30,005 bases of DNA from positions 1-30,005 of the forward strand of contig JBDTOI010000033.1 of the NCBI GenBank assembly GCA_039933315.1. Direction: 5' to 3'. The translations under genes were made by a program, and so were the position numbers. Below are positions 8,451-15,973 of the stretch, in pieces. The stretch is from DASXRU01 sp039933315 (lineage in GTDB: Bacteria; Acidobacteriota; Blastocatellia; Pyrinomonadales; Pyrinomonadaceae). Under the pieces are notes generated by a model. It searched no databases and had not been told where the DNA came from. It worked only from the letters and a program-made list of their open reading frames with translations. The stretch's first letter is position 1. Each line of letters starts with the position of its first letter.

Positions 8451-8499
8451 AATTTGGAGTGCAGTGGCAAGCGAAGCGCGACACCGCTTTGGATTGGGC
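8451..8499 (+). repeat. REP-like palindromic repeat, single type-a arm
   Basis: The sequence runs AATTTGGAGTGC, then GGCAAGCGAAGCGCGACACC, then GCTTTGGATT. It matches the arms at 21787-21829 and (inverted) 28291-28335. It stands alone here, in a 244-bp gap between convergent genes that otherwise shows nothing recognisable. Confidence 0.8.
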
Positions 8500-8645
8500 T
8501 AGAAAACAACCGCTCGTGTAAGCCGTAGGTTTAAGACGTAGCGCATATGGTGAATGAACATGATGAAGATTGGTCGGGCAGTCCCCAGGCGCGGTGAATG
8601 GCGATGCAAAACCGGCAGATTAGATGGAGCGAGACTCGTCCTGCT

Positions 8646-9872
8646 TCAGTTTCCGCCGCCCTTAATCACATAAGTAACTACATAGCGACGAAGTTTGTCC
8701 CGGTTTTCTTTAATATAGGCGGGATGGTCTTTGGCGATCCCCTCGGTCGGTTGGGCCATCAGGATGAATGCCTCGAGCAGGCCCTCATCGTTAAGCTTTT
8801 TTAGTTTTGCCAGCGCGGGACTGAGGGTCTTTGTTTTCTTGTCCGCGGTGGCCATGGTAATGACACTTCGCAGGGCATCGGCTTCTTCAGCCAGACTGTG
8901 GCGGTAGCTCAATTCATTGGGAAACGTTTTGGCGAATTTCTCCTTGTGCCACAGAGAGCGCGTGGCCCCATACGATATCCACGCAAACGAGCCATCATCT
9001 TTACCACCGAGCAGCACGCTGCCATCCAGGTTAATCTTGGCGTCGCCCTTGTCGTCAAAGGTAACCGTGGTGGGAATTTCTATCCGGGGATGGGCCAGGA
9101 CGGTGTTAGTAGCCTGACTCCAGTTCGTCAAACCGACTACGGTAAAACGATTGTAAGGCTCCGTGATGAAAGCCTCGACATAACGATCGCGCGCTTCATC
9201 GTACTTACGCTGTTTCATTAATGGAGTGGCCGAGTAGCGATAAGCGGTTTCCCGGTTGGGGTCGACAGAGATCGCTTTCTGGTACCAAACCTCCGCCTGG
9301 GCGAAATCCCCCTTTTGCGAAAACACGTCGCCGGAGAAAAGCGCGGCCTCGTATAGCGTCGGATCAAGAATCAACGCCTTTTGATAGTTTCTCAGCGCCT
9401 CCTCCATCTGGCCCTGGGAAAAGAATGATTCGGCCTTGACCATCAACAAGTGCGCCCCGATGTTTTTCGAAAAGTCCGGCCCCTCCGAGCCGTCTGCGGC
9501 CATACTGCCAATCATCGCCTCAACCAATGGTTCACTATTACCCAGGTTTTTCGATCGGATGAACTCGCTACGCGCCCGGGCCCGTAATGCTTTACGATCG
9601 CGGTCATCCACCGTCGCGTTTGCCTGTGCCACTAAGGCGAACCCAAGATAGAAATGGGTCTCCGCATTATCTGGTTCTGCGGCCGCGAGTTTCTCCAGCA
9701 GCGGCAAGGCCTCGGTGAATCTATTTTGGTCGGTCAGGACACGGATCTGTTTCTTCAACTCCGCCAGGTTGTCGCCGGTTTGCGCCTGGATACGCGCGGG
9801 TGCGGCGACTGTAACAAGATAAAACCCGAACGTGAGCAGGGTGGCGAATTTCAGAAAGCTTCGTTGTGACAT
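8646..9872 (-). CDS. Exported tetratricopeptide-repeat protein
   Basis: The 408-residue product starts at ATG 9872, behind GGGAGC (3-4 nt short of the start). An upstream TTG at 9893 is rejected because it lies inside the CGTG-rich repeat. Residues 1-31 form a signal peptide (FGFYLVTVAAPARIQAQ). TPR motifs follow, with clear examples at about 40-80 (NRFTEALPLLEKLAAAEPDNAE) and 148-230 (GQMEEALRNYQKALILDP, then GDFAQAEVWYQKAISVDP). The C-terminal 150 residues include a beta-rich segment (IPTTVTFDDKGDAKINLDGS) and a helical end, with no family I recognise. It is probably a periplasmic or outer-membrane-associated scaffold protein. It stands alone, tail-to-tail with the preceding plus-strand gene. 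Confidence 0.85.
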   Translation of the reverse strand: MSQRSFLKFATLLTFGFYLVTVAAPARIQAQTGDNLAELKKQIRVLTDQNRFTEALPLLEKLAAAEPDNAETHFYLGFALVAQANATVDDRDRKALRARARSEFIRSKNLGNSEPLVEAMIGSMAADGSEGPDFSKNIGAHLLMVKAESFFSQGQMEEALRNYQKALILDPTLYEAALFSGDVFSQKGDFAQAEVWYQKAISVDPNRETAYRYSATPLMKQRKYDEARDRYVEAFITEPYNRFTVVGLTNWSQATNTVLAHPRIEIPTTVTFDDKGDAKINLDGSVLLGGKDDGSFAWISYGATRSLWHKEKFAKTFPNELSYRHSLAEEADALRSVITMATADKKTKTLSPALAKLKKLNDEGLLEAFILMAQPTEGIAKDHPAYIKENRDKLRRYVVTYVIKGGGN

Positions 9873-9884
9873 ATTGCTCCCAAG

Positions 9885-10025
9885 CTTTGCCAAAAACTCT
9901 TATTTCGTGTTCCTTCGTGTAGCTTAGTGTGATTTCCTGGATCGCATGGCTCCGAATCCTAAGCACACGATCCACGAAATTACACGAAATCTCACGAAGC
10001 CACACGAACCAATGTTGATCTTAGA
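9885..10025. repeat. CGTG-rich interspersed palindromic element, copy A (about 140 bp)
   Basis: The element starts CTTTGCCAAAAACTCTTATT and ends CACACGAACCAATGTTGATC. Its two halves are imperfect inverted arms: CTTCGTGTAGCTTAGTGTGA on the left, and TCC-ACGAAATTACACGAAAT then CTCACGAAG on the right, around GCTCCGAATCCTAAG. The same element occurs inverted at 19387-19509 and, more diverged, at 24882-25006. It fills most of the gap between two minus-strand genes. Confidence 0.85.
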
Positions 10026-10088
10026 CGTTCCCGGCGGTCCGCTTCAAACCATTCGGCGACTCTTTGTGCAAATTAAACCTTCAAGACC

Positions 10089-11318
10089 TTACACTAACCT
10101 GGCGGGCGTTAACTTCACCACCAGGGTCTGTTCTCCCCGGCGGACCGAAAGCTTGTACGTGGTGGATCGCTCCAACATTTCACCCAACTTCGTCAGGGTC
10201 AGCTCGGCAGCTTGTTGCCCATCAACCGCAGTGATGATGTCGTCCTTTTGCAGACCCGCTGCGGACGCGGGCGAATTCTCCAGCACGTCCGTTATGCGAA
10301 ACGTTCGATAGTCTTTGCCTTCAGCCTGGATAGCGAGCCCACTGTAGGCCCGGTCGAAAGGCTTCGCGAATGTCTCGTTGGGCTCAAGGATTACCCGTTC
10401 GCGGTCATAGTCAAGCCAGACTCTGAACTTGCTCATTATTTGAGCGCCGATGTTGCCCAGTAACGCAGAACTCGCAAAAGCTCCGGCCTTGTCCTCAGAG
10501 AAGAGAGTGATGGGACTGCTGATGCTGAACTCGCCGATCTGCAACTGTGACACGCGTCCTATCTGACCGGTAATTTGTCCGCCCGCGCCGCCGGCGCCCA
10601 GCATTTTGATGGTTCTCAAGTGGGGACCGAGGAGCTGCTGTTGGCGCACGAAGGGACTGTAAAGCGCCAGCGCGGCGCCCGATCCAAGATCCATCACAAA
10701 CTTCCCCTTGATGGGCGCGCTGCCAATCGGAGTGACTTCAGCTTCGATGGTCGGATGGCCCGCAGAGTCCAGTTGAATGGGAATGACGGCACCGCGTCCG
10801 GTATAGGTGAATTTGTTTTTATTGTGCAGCCGCATCATGCGCGCCTGGTAGTCGATTTCCACCACAAACTCCTTGATGAAATCGGTCCCGATGATGCCGT
10901 CCAGGTCCTGGCCGAACCGCAAGGCCAGCGTGCCGATGGGCAGCGCTAATCTCACCGGTTGCGAGAATCCGGGCAGCCCCGGAATGGTAAATGAGGAATC
11001 CCGCACGAAGAACCCGGTGGACGTTTCGGCGCCGGCGCCGCCCAACCTGACCTGACCGTGAAGATCGAGGCCCAACTCTTTGGCGCGATTAAGGTCGATG
11101 ACGGCGTACTTGTCGCCCGTGTCGAAAACGAAGGAGAGCGGCCGCGAATTATTTACGCTGACTTTCAGGACGATGTGTTTGGTTACCAGTTCGAACGGAA
11201 TCGCAACTGGCTGGGCGGCCGGTTTGGCAGACTGCGGTGCCTGTGCGGCCGCCGTCAACACGGCTGTGGCCAGCATCAGGTTAAGAACGACAGAGACGAA
11301 TAGCGCTTTACGATTCAT
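10089..11318 (-). CDS. Exported bilobed retropepsin-like aspartic protease with C-terminal PDZ domain
   Basis: The 409-residue product starts at ATG 11318, behind AGGAAG; an upstream in-frame start at 11360 lacks a binding site. The signal peptide covers residues 1-25 (ending TAAAQA). Lobe 1 has the catalytic-type motif FVFDTGDK (Asp66-Thr-Gly) and ends GIIGTDFIKEFVVEIDY. Lobe 2 repeats the layout with FVMDLGSGAAL (Asp210) and LLGNIGAQIMSKFRVWLDYD. The second site is DLG instead of DTG/DSG, so it may be degenerate. A PDZ domain spans about 327-405 (GLAIQ...ITDVLENSPASAAGLQKDD, then VDGQQ). In the family such proteins cleave periplasmic proteins. The substrate here is unknown. Monocistronic by spacing. 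Confidence 0.85.
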   Translation of the reverse strand: MNRKALFVSVVLNLMLATAVLTAAAQAPQSAKPAAQPVAIPFELVTKHIVLKVSVNNSRPLSFVFDTGDKYAVIDLNRAKELGLDLHGQVRLGGAGAETSTGFFVRDSSFTIPGLPGFSQPVRLALPIGTLALRFGQDLDGIIGTDFIKEFVVEIDYQARMMRLHNKNKFTYTGRGAVIPIQLDSAGHPTIEAEVTPIGSAPIKGKFVMDLGSGAALALYSPFVRQQQLLGPHLRTIKMLGAGGAGGQITGQIGRVSQLQIGEFSISSPITLFSEDKAGAFASSALLGNIGAQIMSKFRVWLDYDRERVILEPNETFAKPFDRAYSGLAIQAEGKDYRTFRITDVLENSPASAAGLQKDDIITAVDGQQAAELTLTKLGEMLERSTTYKLSVRRGEQTLVVKLTPARLV

Positions 11319-11668
11319 GTTTTTCTTCCTCTGTTTGGCGTCGGCGACGGATTGTCGCAAGAGTTAACGCACGCCGGGGCGTTTCGTTTCAAACTTCGAC
11401 GAAATTGATGGGCGAAATCGGCTCTAACAGACCCGGACGAATTCGACTCCGCCAGTCTGGCTGGGTAACTTTTGGTTCAAGCATCCCAGCCCGTCTTCGA
11501 CGAGCAGATGCCAGGATGGAAACGGCACACGCAGAATTAAGAACTTAGAGCGCACCCGATTCGCTTGAAGGTGGCGGGCCCAACCCCGTTGGGGTTCCCA
11601 GCTGAAATACCACCAGCGCCTTTGCGCGAAATGAGGGTCACCCCTGGGCACACCCTTGGCAGGATAGC
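11319..11668. other. Intergenic region without a supportable gene; contains a small palindrome
   Basis: This 350-bp gap separates two minus-strand genes. It contains AACCCCGTTGGGGTT (11582-11596), a short perfect hairpin resembling interspersed repeats of other environmental bacteria. A 75-codon minus-strand frame (11424-11651) crosses it but has odd Trp/Arg-rich composition and no recognisable domain, so I do not call it a gene. Nothing else is seen. Confidence 0.5.
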
Positions 11669-12160
11669 CTAAGACTTACCTTCACCCTTTTCCTCTATCG
11701 CCAATAATTCTGTTGTACGTTCGGTGACGCTCGGTACCGGCTCAAAGTGAGGTTCAGCCAGTTCCTTCGTATCTTCCGACTTCAGTGTTGAAGGATTGGT
11801 TAACTGGCGATTGCTGGATGCTTTTTTCAGCGACTCTCCATAGAGAGCCAGCAAGGCAAAGGCAATTAACCCGAGGATAAAGACAAGGAACAGCGAACCC
11901 TCCAGGACTTCACCTTTGAGTATGATTATCTTGTAAATGATTGCCCAGAGGATGGCCGCTACAAAAAGTGAGATGCCGCTCGCGGCCAGAATAGTAAGCC
12001 ATCGGTCGATTTTGCGTTGCCGGTCCTGGAGATTCTTATCCAGCTCTATACCAGGAAGCTGCTCGGCAAGCGATTGCACAGCTTTCGCCAGGCTTAGTCC
12101 GCAGGAGCGACAGAATTTCTGCTCCGCTGAATTTGTCTTTCCACAGTTAGGGCAAAACAT
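11669..12160 (-). CDS. Zinc-ribbon membrane protein (paralogue of 13199-13660)
   Basis: The 163-residue product starts at MFCPNCGK, ATG 12160, with GAGG about 7 nt upstream. A start at 12202 would put 14 unrelated residues before the zinc ribbon. Cys3, Cys6, Cys17 and Cys20 form a zinc-ribbon of the zf-ribbon_3 kind. After a charged linker come two transmembrane helices (about 54-80 and 87-108) and a hydrophilic tail with EPVPSVTERTTELL near the end. The tail motif recurs in the paralogue as EPAMSVTEHTTHTLEP. Topology suggests the ribbon and tail on the same side. The function of this family is unknown; a sensing or scaffold role in the membrane is possible but unproven. Confidence 0.8.
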   Translation of the reverse strand: MFCPNCGKTNSAEQKFCRSCGLSLAKAVQSLAEQLPGIELDKNLQDRQRKIDRWLTILAASGISLFVAAILWAIIYKIIILKGEVLEGSLFLVFILGLIAFALLALYGESLKKASSNRQLTNPSTLKSEDTKELAEPHFEPVPSVTERTTELLAIEEKGEGKS

Positions 12161-12183
12161 ATTTGCCTCGCACGGCTTGAACC

Positions 12184-12648
12184 TCAGTGGGAACTTTCCC
12201 ACTTACGTGGCCAGTTTTCCGCTTGGCTGCTGAGGTGCCCGCCCGCTACCGCAGGCGGTTCTGACAGGTTCTTTCCTCCGCGCGTGACGCGGCCGATGCG
12301 GCGGTCACCTTTCAGGATTAATTCACAGGCTTTAAAGGCGTACTCCTCAAAGCCGGCCAGACGAGAGGCCAGCACCACCCAGGCTTTCTTCCCTGAACGC
12401 CATAACTGTCGCCGCGGCAAATCGGGGAACTCCCGGGCCAGACTCTCGAGGTGCTCGGTGGTGGTGTAGAGCCACATGCCGTTTGTTCCAGGTTGCTTGA
12501 TGCTGTCCCGCAGCGAGAAAAGCAGCTTCTCCTCAAGATAGACGGAAGTGAAACCGAACATTCGTTTGACGGTGGGTCGAATAGAGGCCAACTCTTCCAG
12601 CACGAACGGAAAGGGATCCCGGCGCTTTCCTGAAGAAGTTTTATTCAC
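12184..12648 (-). CDS. Conserved hypothetical protein, TfoX/YjbR-like in its core, with a repeat-derived C-terminal tail
   Basis: The core (about residues 10-120) reads FVLEELASIRPTVKRMFGF, YLEEKLLFSLRD, GMWLYTTTEHLESLAREFP and GKKAWVVLASRLAGFEEYAFK. The KRMFG motif and small alpha/beta character recall TfoX N-terminal or MmcQ/YjbR folds, but I cannot name the family firmly. GTG 12648 is chosen as the start. The alternative TTG at 12666 is within the ACGCAAACT palindrome. The last 30 residues (NLSEPPAVAGGHLSSQAENW...) are encoded by the CCGCCTGCGGTAGCGGGCGG palindrome and flanking sequence, so the original stop has probably been lost. It lies 23 nt upstream of the zinc-ribbon gene start and may be cotranscribed with it. 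Confidence 0.6.
   Translation of the reverse strand: MNKTSSGKRRDPFPFVLEELASIRPTVKRMFGFTSVYLEEKLLFSLRDSIKQPGTNGMWLYTTTEHLESLAREFPDLPRRQLWRSGKKAWVVLASRLAGFEEYAFKACELILKGDRRIGRVTRGGKNLSEPPAVAGGHLSSQAENWPRKWESSH
12238..12265. repeat. CCGCCTGCGGTAGCGGGCGG-type palindromic repeat
   Basis: CCCGCCCGCTACCGCAGGCG followed by GTT forms a GC-rich hairpin inside the 3' end of the TfoX-like frame. This type of sequence recurs widely in Acidobacteriota genomes in my recollection. Only one copy is seen in this window. Confidence 0.5.
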
Positions 12649-12659
12649 GGTACCCTGTA

Positions 12660-12741
12660 AACGCAAACTGTTAGTTTGCGAACGTCGATTACGTCTCAGG
12701 CCAAATATACTGCAAAGCGCGCAAACTAACAGTTTGCGTTA
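12660..12741. repeat. Inverted pair of ACGCAAACT palindromes
   Basis: Two near-perfect palindromes lie about 36 bp apart in opposite orientation. ACGCAAACT-GTT-AGTTTGCG is at 12661-12680 and CGCAAACT-AAC-AGTTTGCGT at 12720-12739. The right one overlaps the stop codon of the membrane protein gene (TAA, 12739-12741). The left one abuts the start region of the TfoX-like gene. A third copy is at 17137-17163. As hairpins they may act as RNA processing or stability elements. Confidence 0.8.
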
Positions 12742-13158
12742 CGACAAACTGACGCGCGCTCTTCGCAGGGCAAAGTAAGCACCGAGTAAACCACCTGCTG
12801 GAGGCAACAGCAGGCCACCCACCTCAACCGGATTAGGTACACCTATAAAAACCAGGCTGGGAAGAACGGCCACAACTCCGACCAACACTCCATGCCAGAG
12901 CTGAGGAGAGCGGGCGCGGCGGACCACTCGATAGGCGACAATGACCACCAGCAACGAGAGTAGCACCGGGCTGAGAAGCGGAACTACTTGACGGGCGAAC
13001 GCGCCAATTCTTTCCGGGTCGGGGGCGCCTCTGGCTTGCATGCCAAGGCTGAAGGCGTAAACGCATACGACAAGAAAACTCCCGATGAAGCTGACCACAA
13101 ACGCCGCGATGCCCGCGATGACGATCGAGAGCCAGGGAACCCTTTGTGTCATGGTCAT
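12739..13158 (-). CDS. Small integral membrane protein, about four transmembrane helices
   Basis: The 139-residue product starts at ATG 13158, preceded by GGAGAGAGGATT, a strong binding site. A longer frame to 13257 adds a soluble arm with no binding site. Helices are at about residues 9-38 (WLSIVIAGIAAFVVSFIGSF), 60-82 (VVPLLSPVLLSLLVVIVAY), 93-108 (GVLVGVVAVLPSLVFIG) and 112-130. I do not recognise a family. It sits between two zinc-ribbon membrane paralogues in the same orientation (40 nt after the upstream one), suggesting a shared transcript. Confidence 0.75.
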   Translation of the reverse strand: MTMTQRVPWLSIVIAGIAAFVVSFIGSFLVVCVYAFSLGMQARGAPDPERIGAFARQVVPLLSPVLLSLLVVIVAYRVVRRARSPQLWHGVLVGVVAVLPSLVFIGVPNPVEVGGLLLPPAGGLLGAYFALRRARVSLS

Positions 13159-13198
13159 AATCCTCTCTCCTATCCTTCGCCAGTCAGAGTGGCGGTCA

Positions 13199-13660
13199 TT
13201 ACGTTTTGCGTTCCCGAGGGATCGGTTCCAACGTGTGAGTGGTGTGCTCGGTGACACTCATCGCCGGCTCGATCGGCGTTCGCTCCTCAGAGAGTTCCCT
13301 GGTAACAGGGCCTGAGAACTGAGTCGGATAACCTGAATCCTGGGCGCCACTCAGTGCTTTACCCCGGCGCACTAATAACCAGATAAAAACACTCTCGGCT
13401 CCCAACAGAAGCAGGAAGCCCAGCAGCGCAAACACAGTGATCAACTGGGTACTGAAGTTAAGCGCCTCCTTCATCATTGCCATCATGCCGATGAGCACAG
13501 CCAGACCCCCGACACTGACGGAGACGACGGCCCAAACGAGAGACTCGGGCAGAGCCAACATCCCGGCAGTCTTCGCTTCTTTCGCGGACAGTCCGGCGCC
13601 ACAACGATTGCAGTAGCTCAGGCCAGGCGGCAGCGCAGCCCCGCATGATGAACAGTACAT
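13199..13660 (-). CDS. Zinc-ribbon membrane protein (paralogue of 11669-12160)
   Basis: The 153-residue product begins MYCSSCGAALPPGLSYCNRC. Cys3, Cys6, Cys17 and Cys20 are at exactly the same positions as in the paralogue 1.5 kb downstream. Two transmembrane helices follow (about 42-62 and 70-95). The hydrophilic tail contains MSVTEHTTHTLEP. AGGAAAGAAG lies just before the ATG. Loop and linker lengths differ from the paralogue, so the pair is old. The conserved tail motif suggests a binding or processing site at the C-terminus. Confidence 0.8.
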   Translation of the reverse strand: MYCSSCGAALPPGLSYCNRCGAGLSAKEAKTAGMLALPESLVWAVVSVSVGGLAVLIGMMAMMKEALNFSTQLITVFALLGFLLLLGAESVFIWLLVRRGKALSGAQDSGYPTQFSGPVTRELSEERTPIEPAMSVTEHTTHTLEPIPRERKT

Positions 13661-13727
13661 TCTTCTTCCTTTCCTTAAGCCATACGCTGATAAGAGTTGC
13701 TGAGTTTCGTTATCGAAGGGGTTGCTT

Positions 13728-14237
13728 TCAGAGGTCTAAGGCGAACAAGTTAACCTCGGGCGCATCTTCGGATAGCCTGGTTATCTGTTCAAAGGTGAAT
13801 CCAAGTTTTTCCAGGAGTTTGATTGAGGAATCGTTCTCCGGCGAAGTAATCGCCAGAATGCGCTTCTGCCCCAACTCATCCTTGCCGTAAGTTATCACCG
13901 CGGAAGCCGACTCAAAGGCAAACCCCTGACGCCAGAACGGCGCGAGGAAGGCAAAACCAATATCAGCATCCGGTAAAGTATCTCGTTTCAGCAGACCGCA
14001 AATTCCCACCGGCGCGCCCGTCGTCGTTATCTCAGTCAAATACAGTCCAAAGCCAAAACGTTCATAGCTGGCAATCGGGCCCTGCAAAATGTACTTGCGC
14101 GCATCTTCAACCGTGCGCACTCCCCTGTCGCCGATGAAACGTATGAAGGAAGGCTGGTTAAGGAGCTGAAGAATAAACTCGGCGTCTGCGAGCGTAAGGT
14201 ACCGCAGTGTCAATCGATCGGTTTCCAAAACCTTCAT
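13728..14237 (-). CDS. GNAT family N-acetyltransferase (RimJ/RimL-like)
   Basis: The protein is 169 residues, a normal length for the Acetyltransf_3 branch. It opens with LETDRLTLRYLTLADAEFIL, the usual strand-helix start of RimJ/RimL-type enzymes. PVGICGLLKRDTLPDADIGFAF is the central beta strands, and WRQGFAFESASAVITYG the acetyl-CoA pyrophosphate-binding segment, with RQGF in place of the usual (R/Q)-x-x-G-x-(G/A). SPENDSSIKLLEKLGF is the C-terminal NxxSxxxxEKLGF motif. These enzymes move the acetyl group of acetyl-CoA to an amine, often a protein N-terminus. The acceptor here is unknown. It lies 12 nt downstream of the alpha/beta hydrolase gene and is likely cotranscribed with it. Confidence 0.9.
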   Translation of the reverse strand: MKVLETDRLTLRYLTLADAEFILQLLNQPSFIRFIGDRGVRTVEDARKYILQGPIASYERFGFGLYLTEITTTGAPVGICGLLKRDTLPDADIGFAFLAPFWRQGFAFESASAVITYGKDELGQKRILAITSPENDSSIKLLEKLGFTFEQITRLSEDAPEVNLFALDL

Positions 14238-14249
14238 AGGAAAGCGTCC

Positions 14250-15188
14250 TCAGTTTTTAATGAAGGTGTTGATTTCATTGAGCACGCGTTCAGGCATTTC
14301 TTCCTGCGGCACGTGGCCACATTTTTCAAGCGTAACCAGCCGCGAACCTTTAATGAGCAAGTTCATTTTCTGCCCGGCCGCCAAAGGAATTAACTCATCC
14401 TGTGCGCCCCAGATAATTAGTGTCGGTGTGGTGATCTTCCCCAGCTCTGGTTCAATGGGATATTGAGATGCCTGAGTTCGCGCGCGCAAGGCCGCCAGTT
14501 GGCCAGAGCGCGTTTGTAGTGGACGATAGTATGTAGCCACACGCTCAGCGCCAATTTTCGTATCGTCGTAAAAACTCTTCTCCAGGCCTTCGCGCACCAA
14601 TTTGTCTGACGTCAGGGCAAACGCCGTCAATACCTGCCCGACCACCGGCACGAGCAGGTAACCGGGCGCGAGTGAACCGCTGCCTGCCACCGCCACCCCC
14701 GCACTGTCGATGAGGACCAATCCGGCGACGCGCTGCGGATGTGCCAGCGCGATGTTTAGCGAGACCTCGCCGCCCATTGAATTGCCGCAGAGCCAGGCCT
14801 TTTCAATTTTCAAGTAATCAAGCAAGTGCGTGACCAGGGTGGCCTGCGCCCGCCGCGTATAGTCACCGTCCGGTTTTCCGGAGAAGCCGAAGCCCTTGAG
14901 ATCGACGGCGATCACGCGAAAACGTTTGGATAAGGGTGCGAAAACATCTTTCCAGGAATAGGTAGAGGAGGTGTAACCATGAATCAAGAGCAGCGGCGTG
15001 CCCGTCCCGCTCTCCTGGTAATGCAGGCGCACGCCATCGATGTCAGCGAAACGGCTGAAGCGGGAATGCGGCACACTGGCCTGCACTTGCTCGAAAGAAA
15101 GATCTGCGGGGCGGGAGAACCAGAATATCGCCAACGCCGCCGCGGCAATCAAAATTAGAACCAGCAAGATCTTCAGCAACTTCTTCAT
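14250..15188 (-). CDS. Membrane-anchored alpha/beta hydrolase
   Basis: The protein is 312 residues. An N-terminal uncleaved-type anchor (residues 4-24) precedes an extracytoplasmic hydrolase domain. Landmarks are LLLIHGYTSSTYSW (oxyanion HG), VDLKGFGFSGKP, CGNSMGGEVS with nucleophile Ser137, WGAQDELIPL with Asp264, and CGHVPQEE with His292. The triad is therefore complete. It resembles the epoxide hydrolase/haloalkane dehalogenase/esterase-like branch of the fold, with a cap region at about 165-235. I cannot tell the substrate. It is followed 12 nt later by the GNAT gene. Confidence 0.9.
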   Translation of the reverse strand: MKKLLKILLVLILIAAAALAIFWFSRPADLSFEQVQASVPHSRFSRFADIDGVRLHYQESGTGTPLLLIHGYTSSTYSWKDVFAPLSKRFRVIAVDLKGFGFSGKPDGDYTRRAQATLVTHLLDYLKIEKAWLCGNSMGGEVSLNIALAHPQRVAGLVLIDSAGVAVAGSGSLAPGYLLVPVVGQVLTAFALTSDKLVREGLEKSFYDDTKIGAERVATYYRPLQTRSGQLAALRARTQASQYPIEPELGKITTPTLIIWGAQDELIPLAAGQKMNLLIKGSRLVTLEKCGHVPQEEMPERVLNEINTFIKN

Positions 15189-15247
15189 ATCAACTTTCGC
15201 AGTGCACCGGCATAAGTAGTAGTGAAGACGCTTTGGTTTTTTCTTAT

Positions 15248-15334
15248 TTCAGATCATTTCAGATCTCAAATTTGAAATCTCAAATCCGAGAAGAGCCCAA
15301 AGCGTCGCCGCGGCGCTGTGCCGGCGCACTCCAT
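15248..15334. repeat. REP-like type-b arm with ATTTCAGATCTCAAATTTGA spacer motif
   Basis: CCAAAGCGTCGCCGCGGCGC, then TGTGCCGGCGCACTCCAT (15296-15334), is the reverse complement of the type-b arm at 28201-28247. The adjacent palindromic AT-rich stretch (15248-15285) resembles the spacer of the paired element at 28248-28290. This looks like half of the same paired element. It overlaps the 3' end of the terpene-cyclase-like gene and encodes that protein's last residues. Confidence 0.7.
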
Positions 15335-15957
15335 AGCATCCAGATGTAAACAAGATCAAATATGGAGCAGCATACACCCACCGCCAGAATCAGAAAGCTG
15401 GGACCACGGAAGCCATCACCGCCAAGGATGCCATACAGGATAGTCGGCGTCAGCGTGCCAATCCATTTATTGACGGCGATGGTGAGACTCTGGCCCTCGC
15501 GGCTGCCCCGTTGCAGCAACATCTGAATAAACAGAACTGACATCAGAAGGTTTTGCAAAAATGCGGAATAGGCAGCGCCAATAGGGACGCCAAACTCTTT
15601 CAGAAAAGCATACTCAACGACCAGAGCGCTCCCCAGGCCCAGAACACTCCAGCCGATAAACCATGACCCCGGCAACTGGCGGGGAAAGTATTTCCGGCCA
15701 AACTTGAAATAGGTGTAAAGGATGCCTACATCAAATGCGAGCCAGACGGGATTGACGATCGTTTGCAGGTTTACTTTCGTCCTGAGTCCAAAAATTGAAT
15801 AGATCACTTCCCAGGCGAAGTTCAAAGCAAGGGCATAGAAGGGAATGGCGTAGGAGCGGTCTTTGAAACCGAGGCGAATGCCGTCGATATAAACAATGGT
15901 CCAACAAAGACCGCTAATGGCTATGAGGATTAACTTGATCGCCTCGGGCTGGGTCAT
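15280..15957 (-). CDS. Candidate transmembrane terpene cyclase (Pyr4/PaxB-like, TMTC)
   Basis: The 225-residue product starts at ATG 15957, 16 nt after the stop of the preceding gene. A TTG start at 15999 would overlap that gene. Seven hydrophobic helices are visible. NFAWEVIYSIFG places a Glu at residue 50, and CSIFDLVYIWML an Asp at 201. In fungal meroterpenoid cyclases of the Pyr4/PaxB family two acidic residues in equivalent contexts (Pyr4 Glu63 and Asp218) are essential, and the family is also about 240 residues with seven helices. Bacterial homologues exist but are little studied. No prenyltransferase is in the window, so the substrate is unknown. The last 14 residues come from a REP-like repeat. 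Confidence 0.6.
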   Translation of the reverse strand: MTQPEAIKLILIAISGLCWTIVYIDGIRLGFKDRSYAIPFYALALNFAWEVIYSIFGLRTKVNLQTIVNPVWLAFDVGILYTYFKFGRKYFPRQLPGSWFIGWSVLGLGSALVVEYAFLKEFGVPIGAAYSAFLQNLLMSVLFIQMLLQRGSREGQSLTIAVNKWIGTLTPTILYGILGGDGFRGPSFLILAVGVCCSIFDLVYIWMLWSAPAQRRGDALGSSRI

Positions 15958-15973
15958 CGGGCAAGTTGAAACT

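Noticed and set aside
11424..11651. 75-codon minus-strand frame in the 11.3-11.7 kb gap
   Set aside because: No binding site, odd composition, crosses a small palindrome, and no family resemblance.
12660..12741. Possible CRISPR array
   Set aside because: There are only two repeats, in inverted orientation, with one short spacer and no cas genes.
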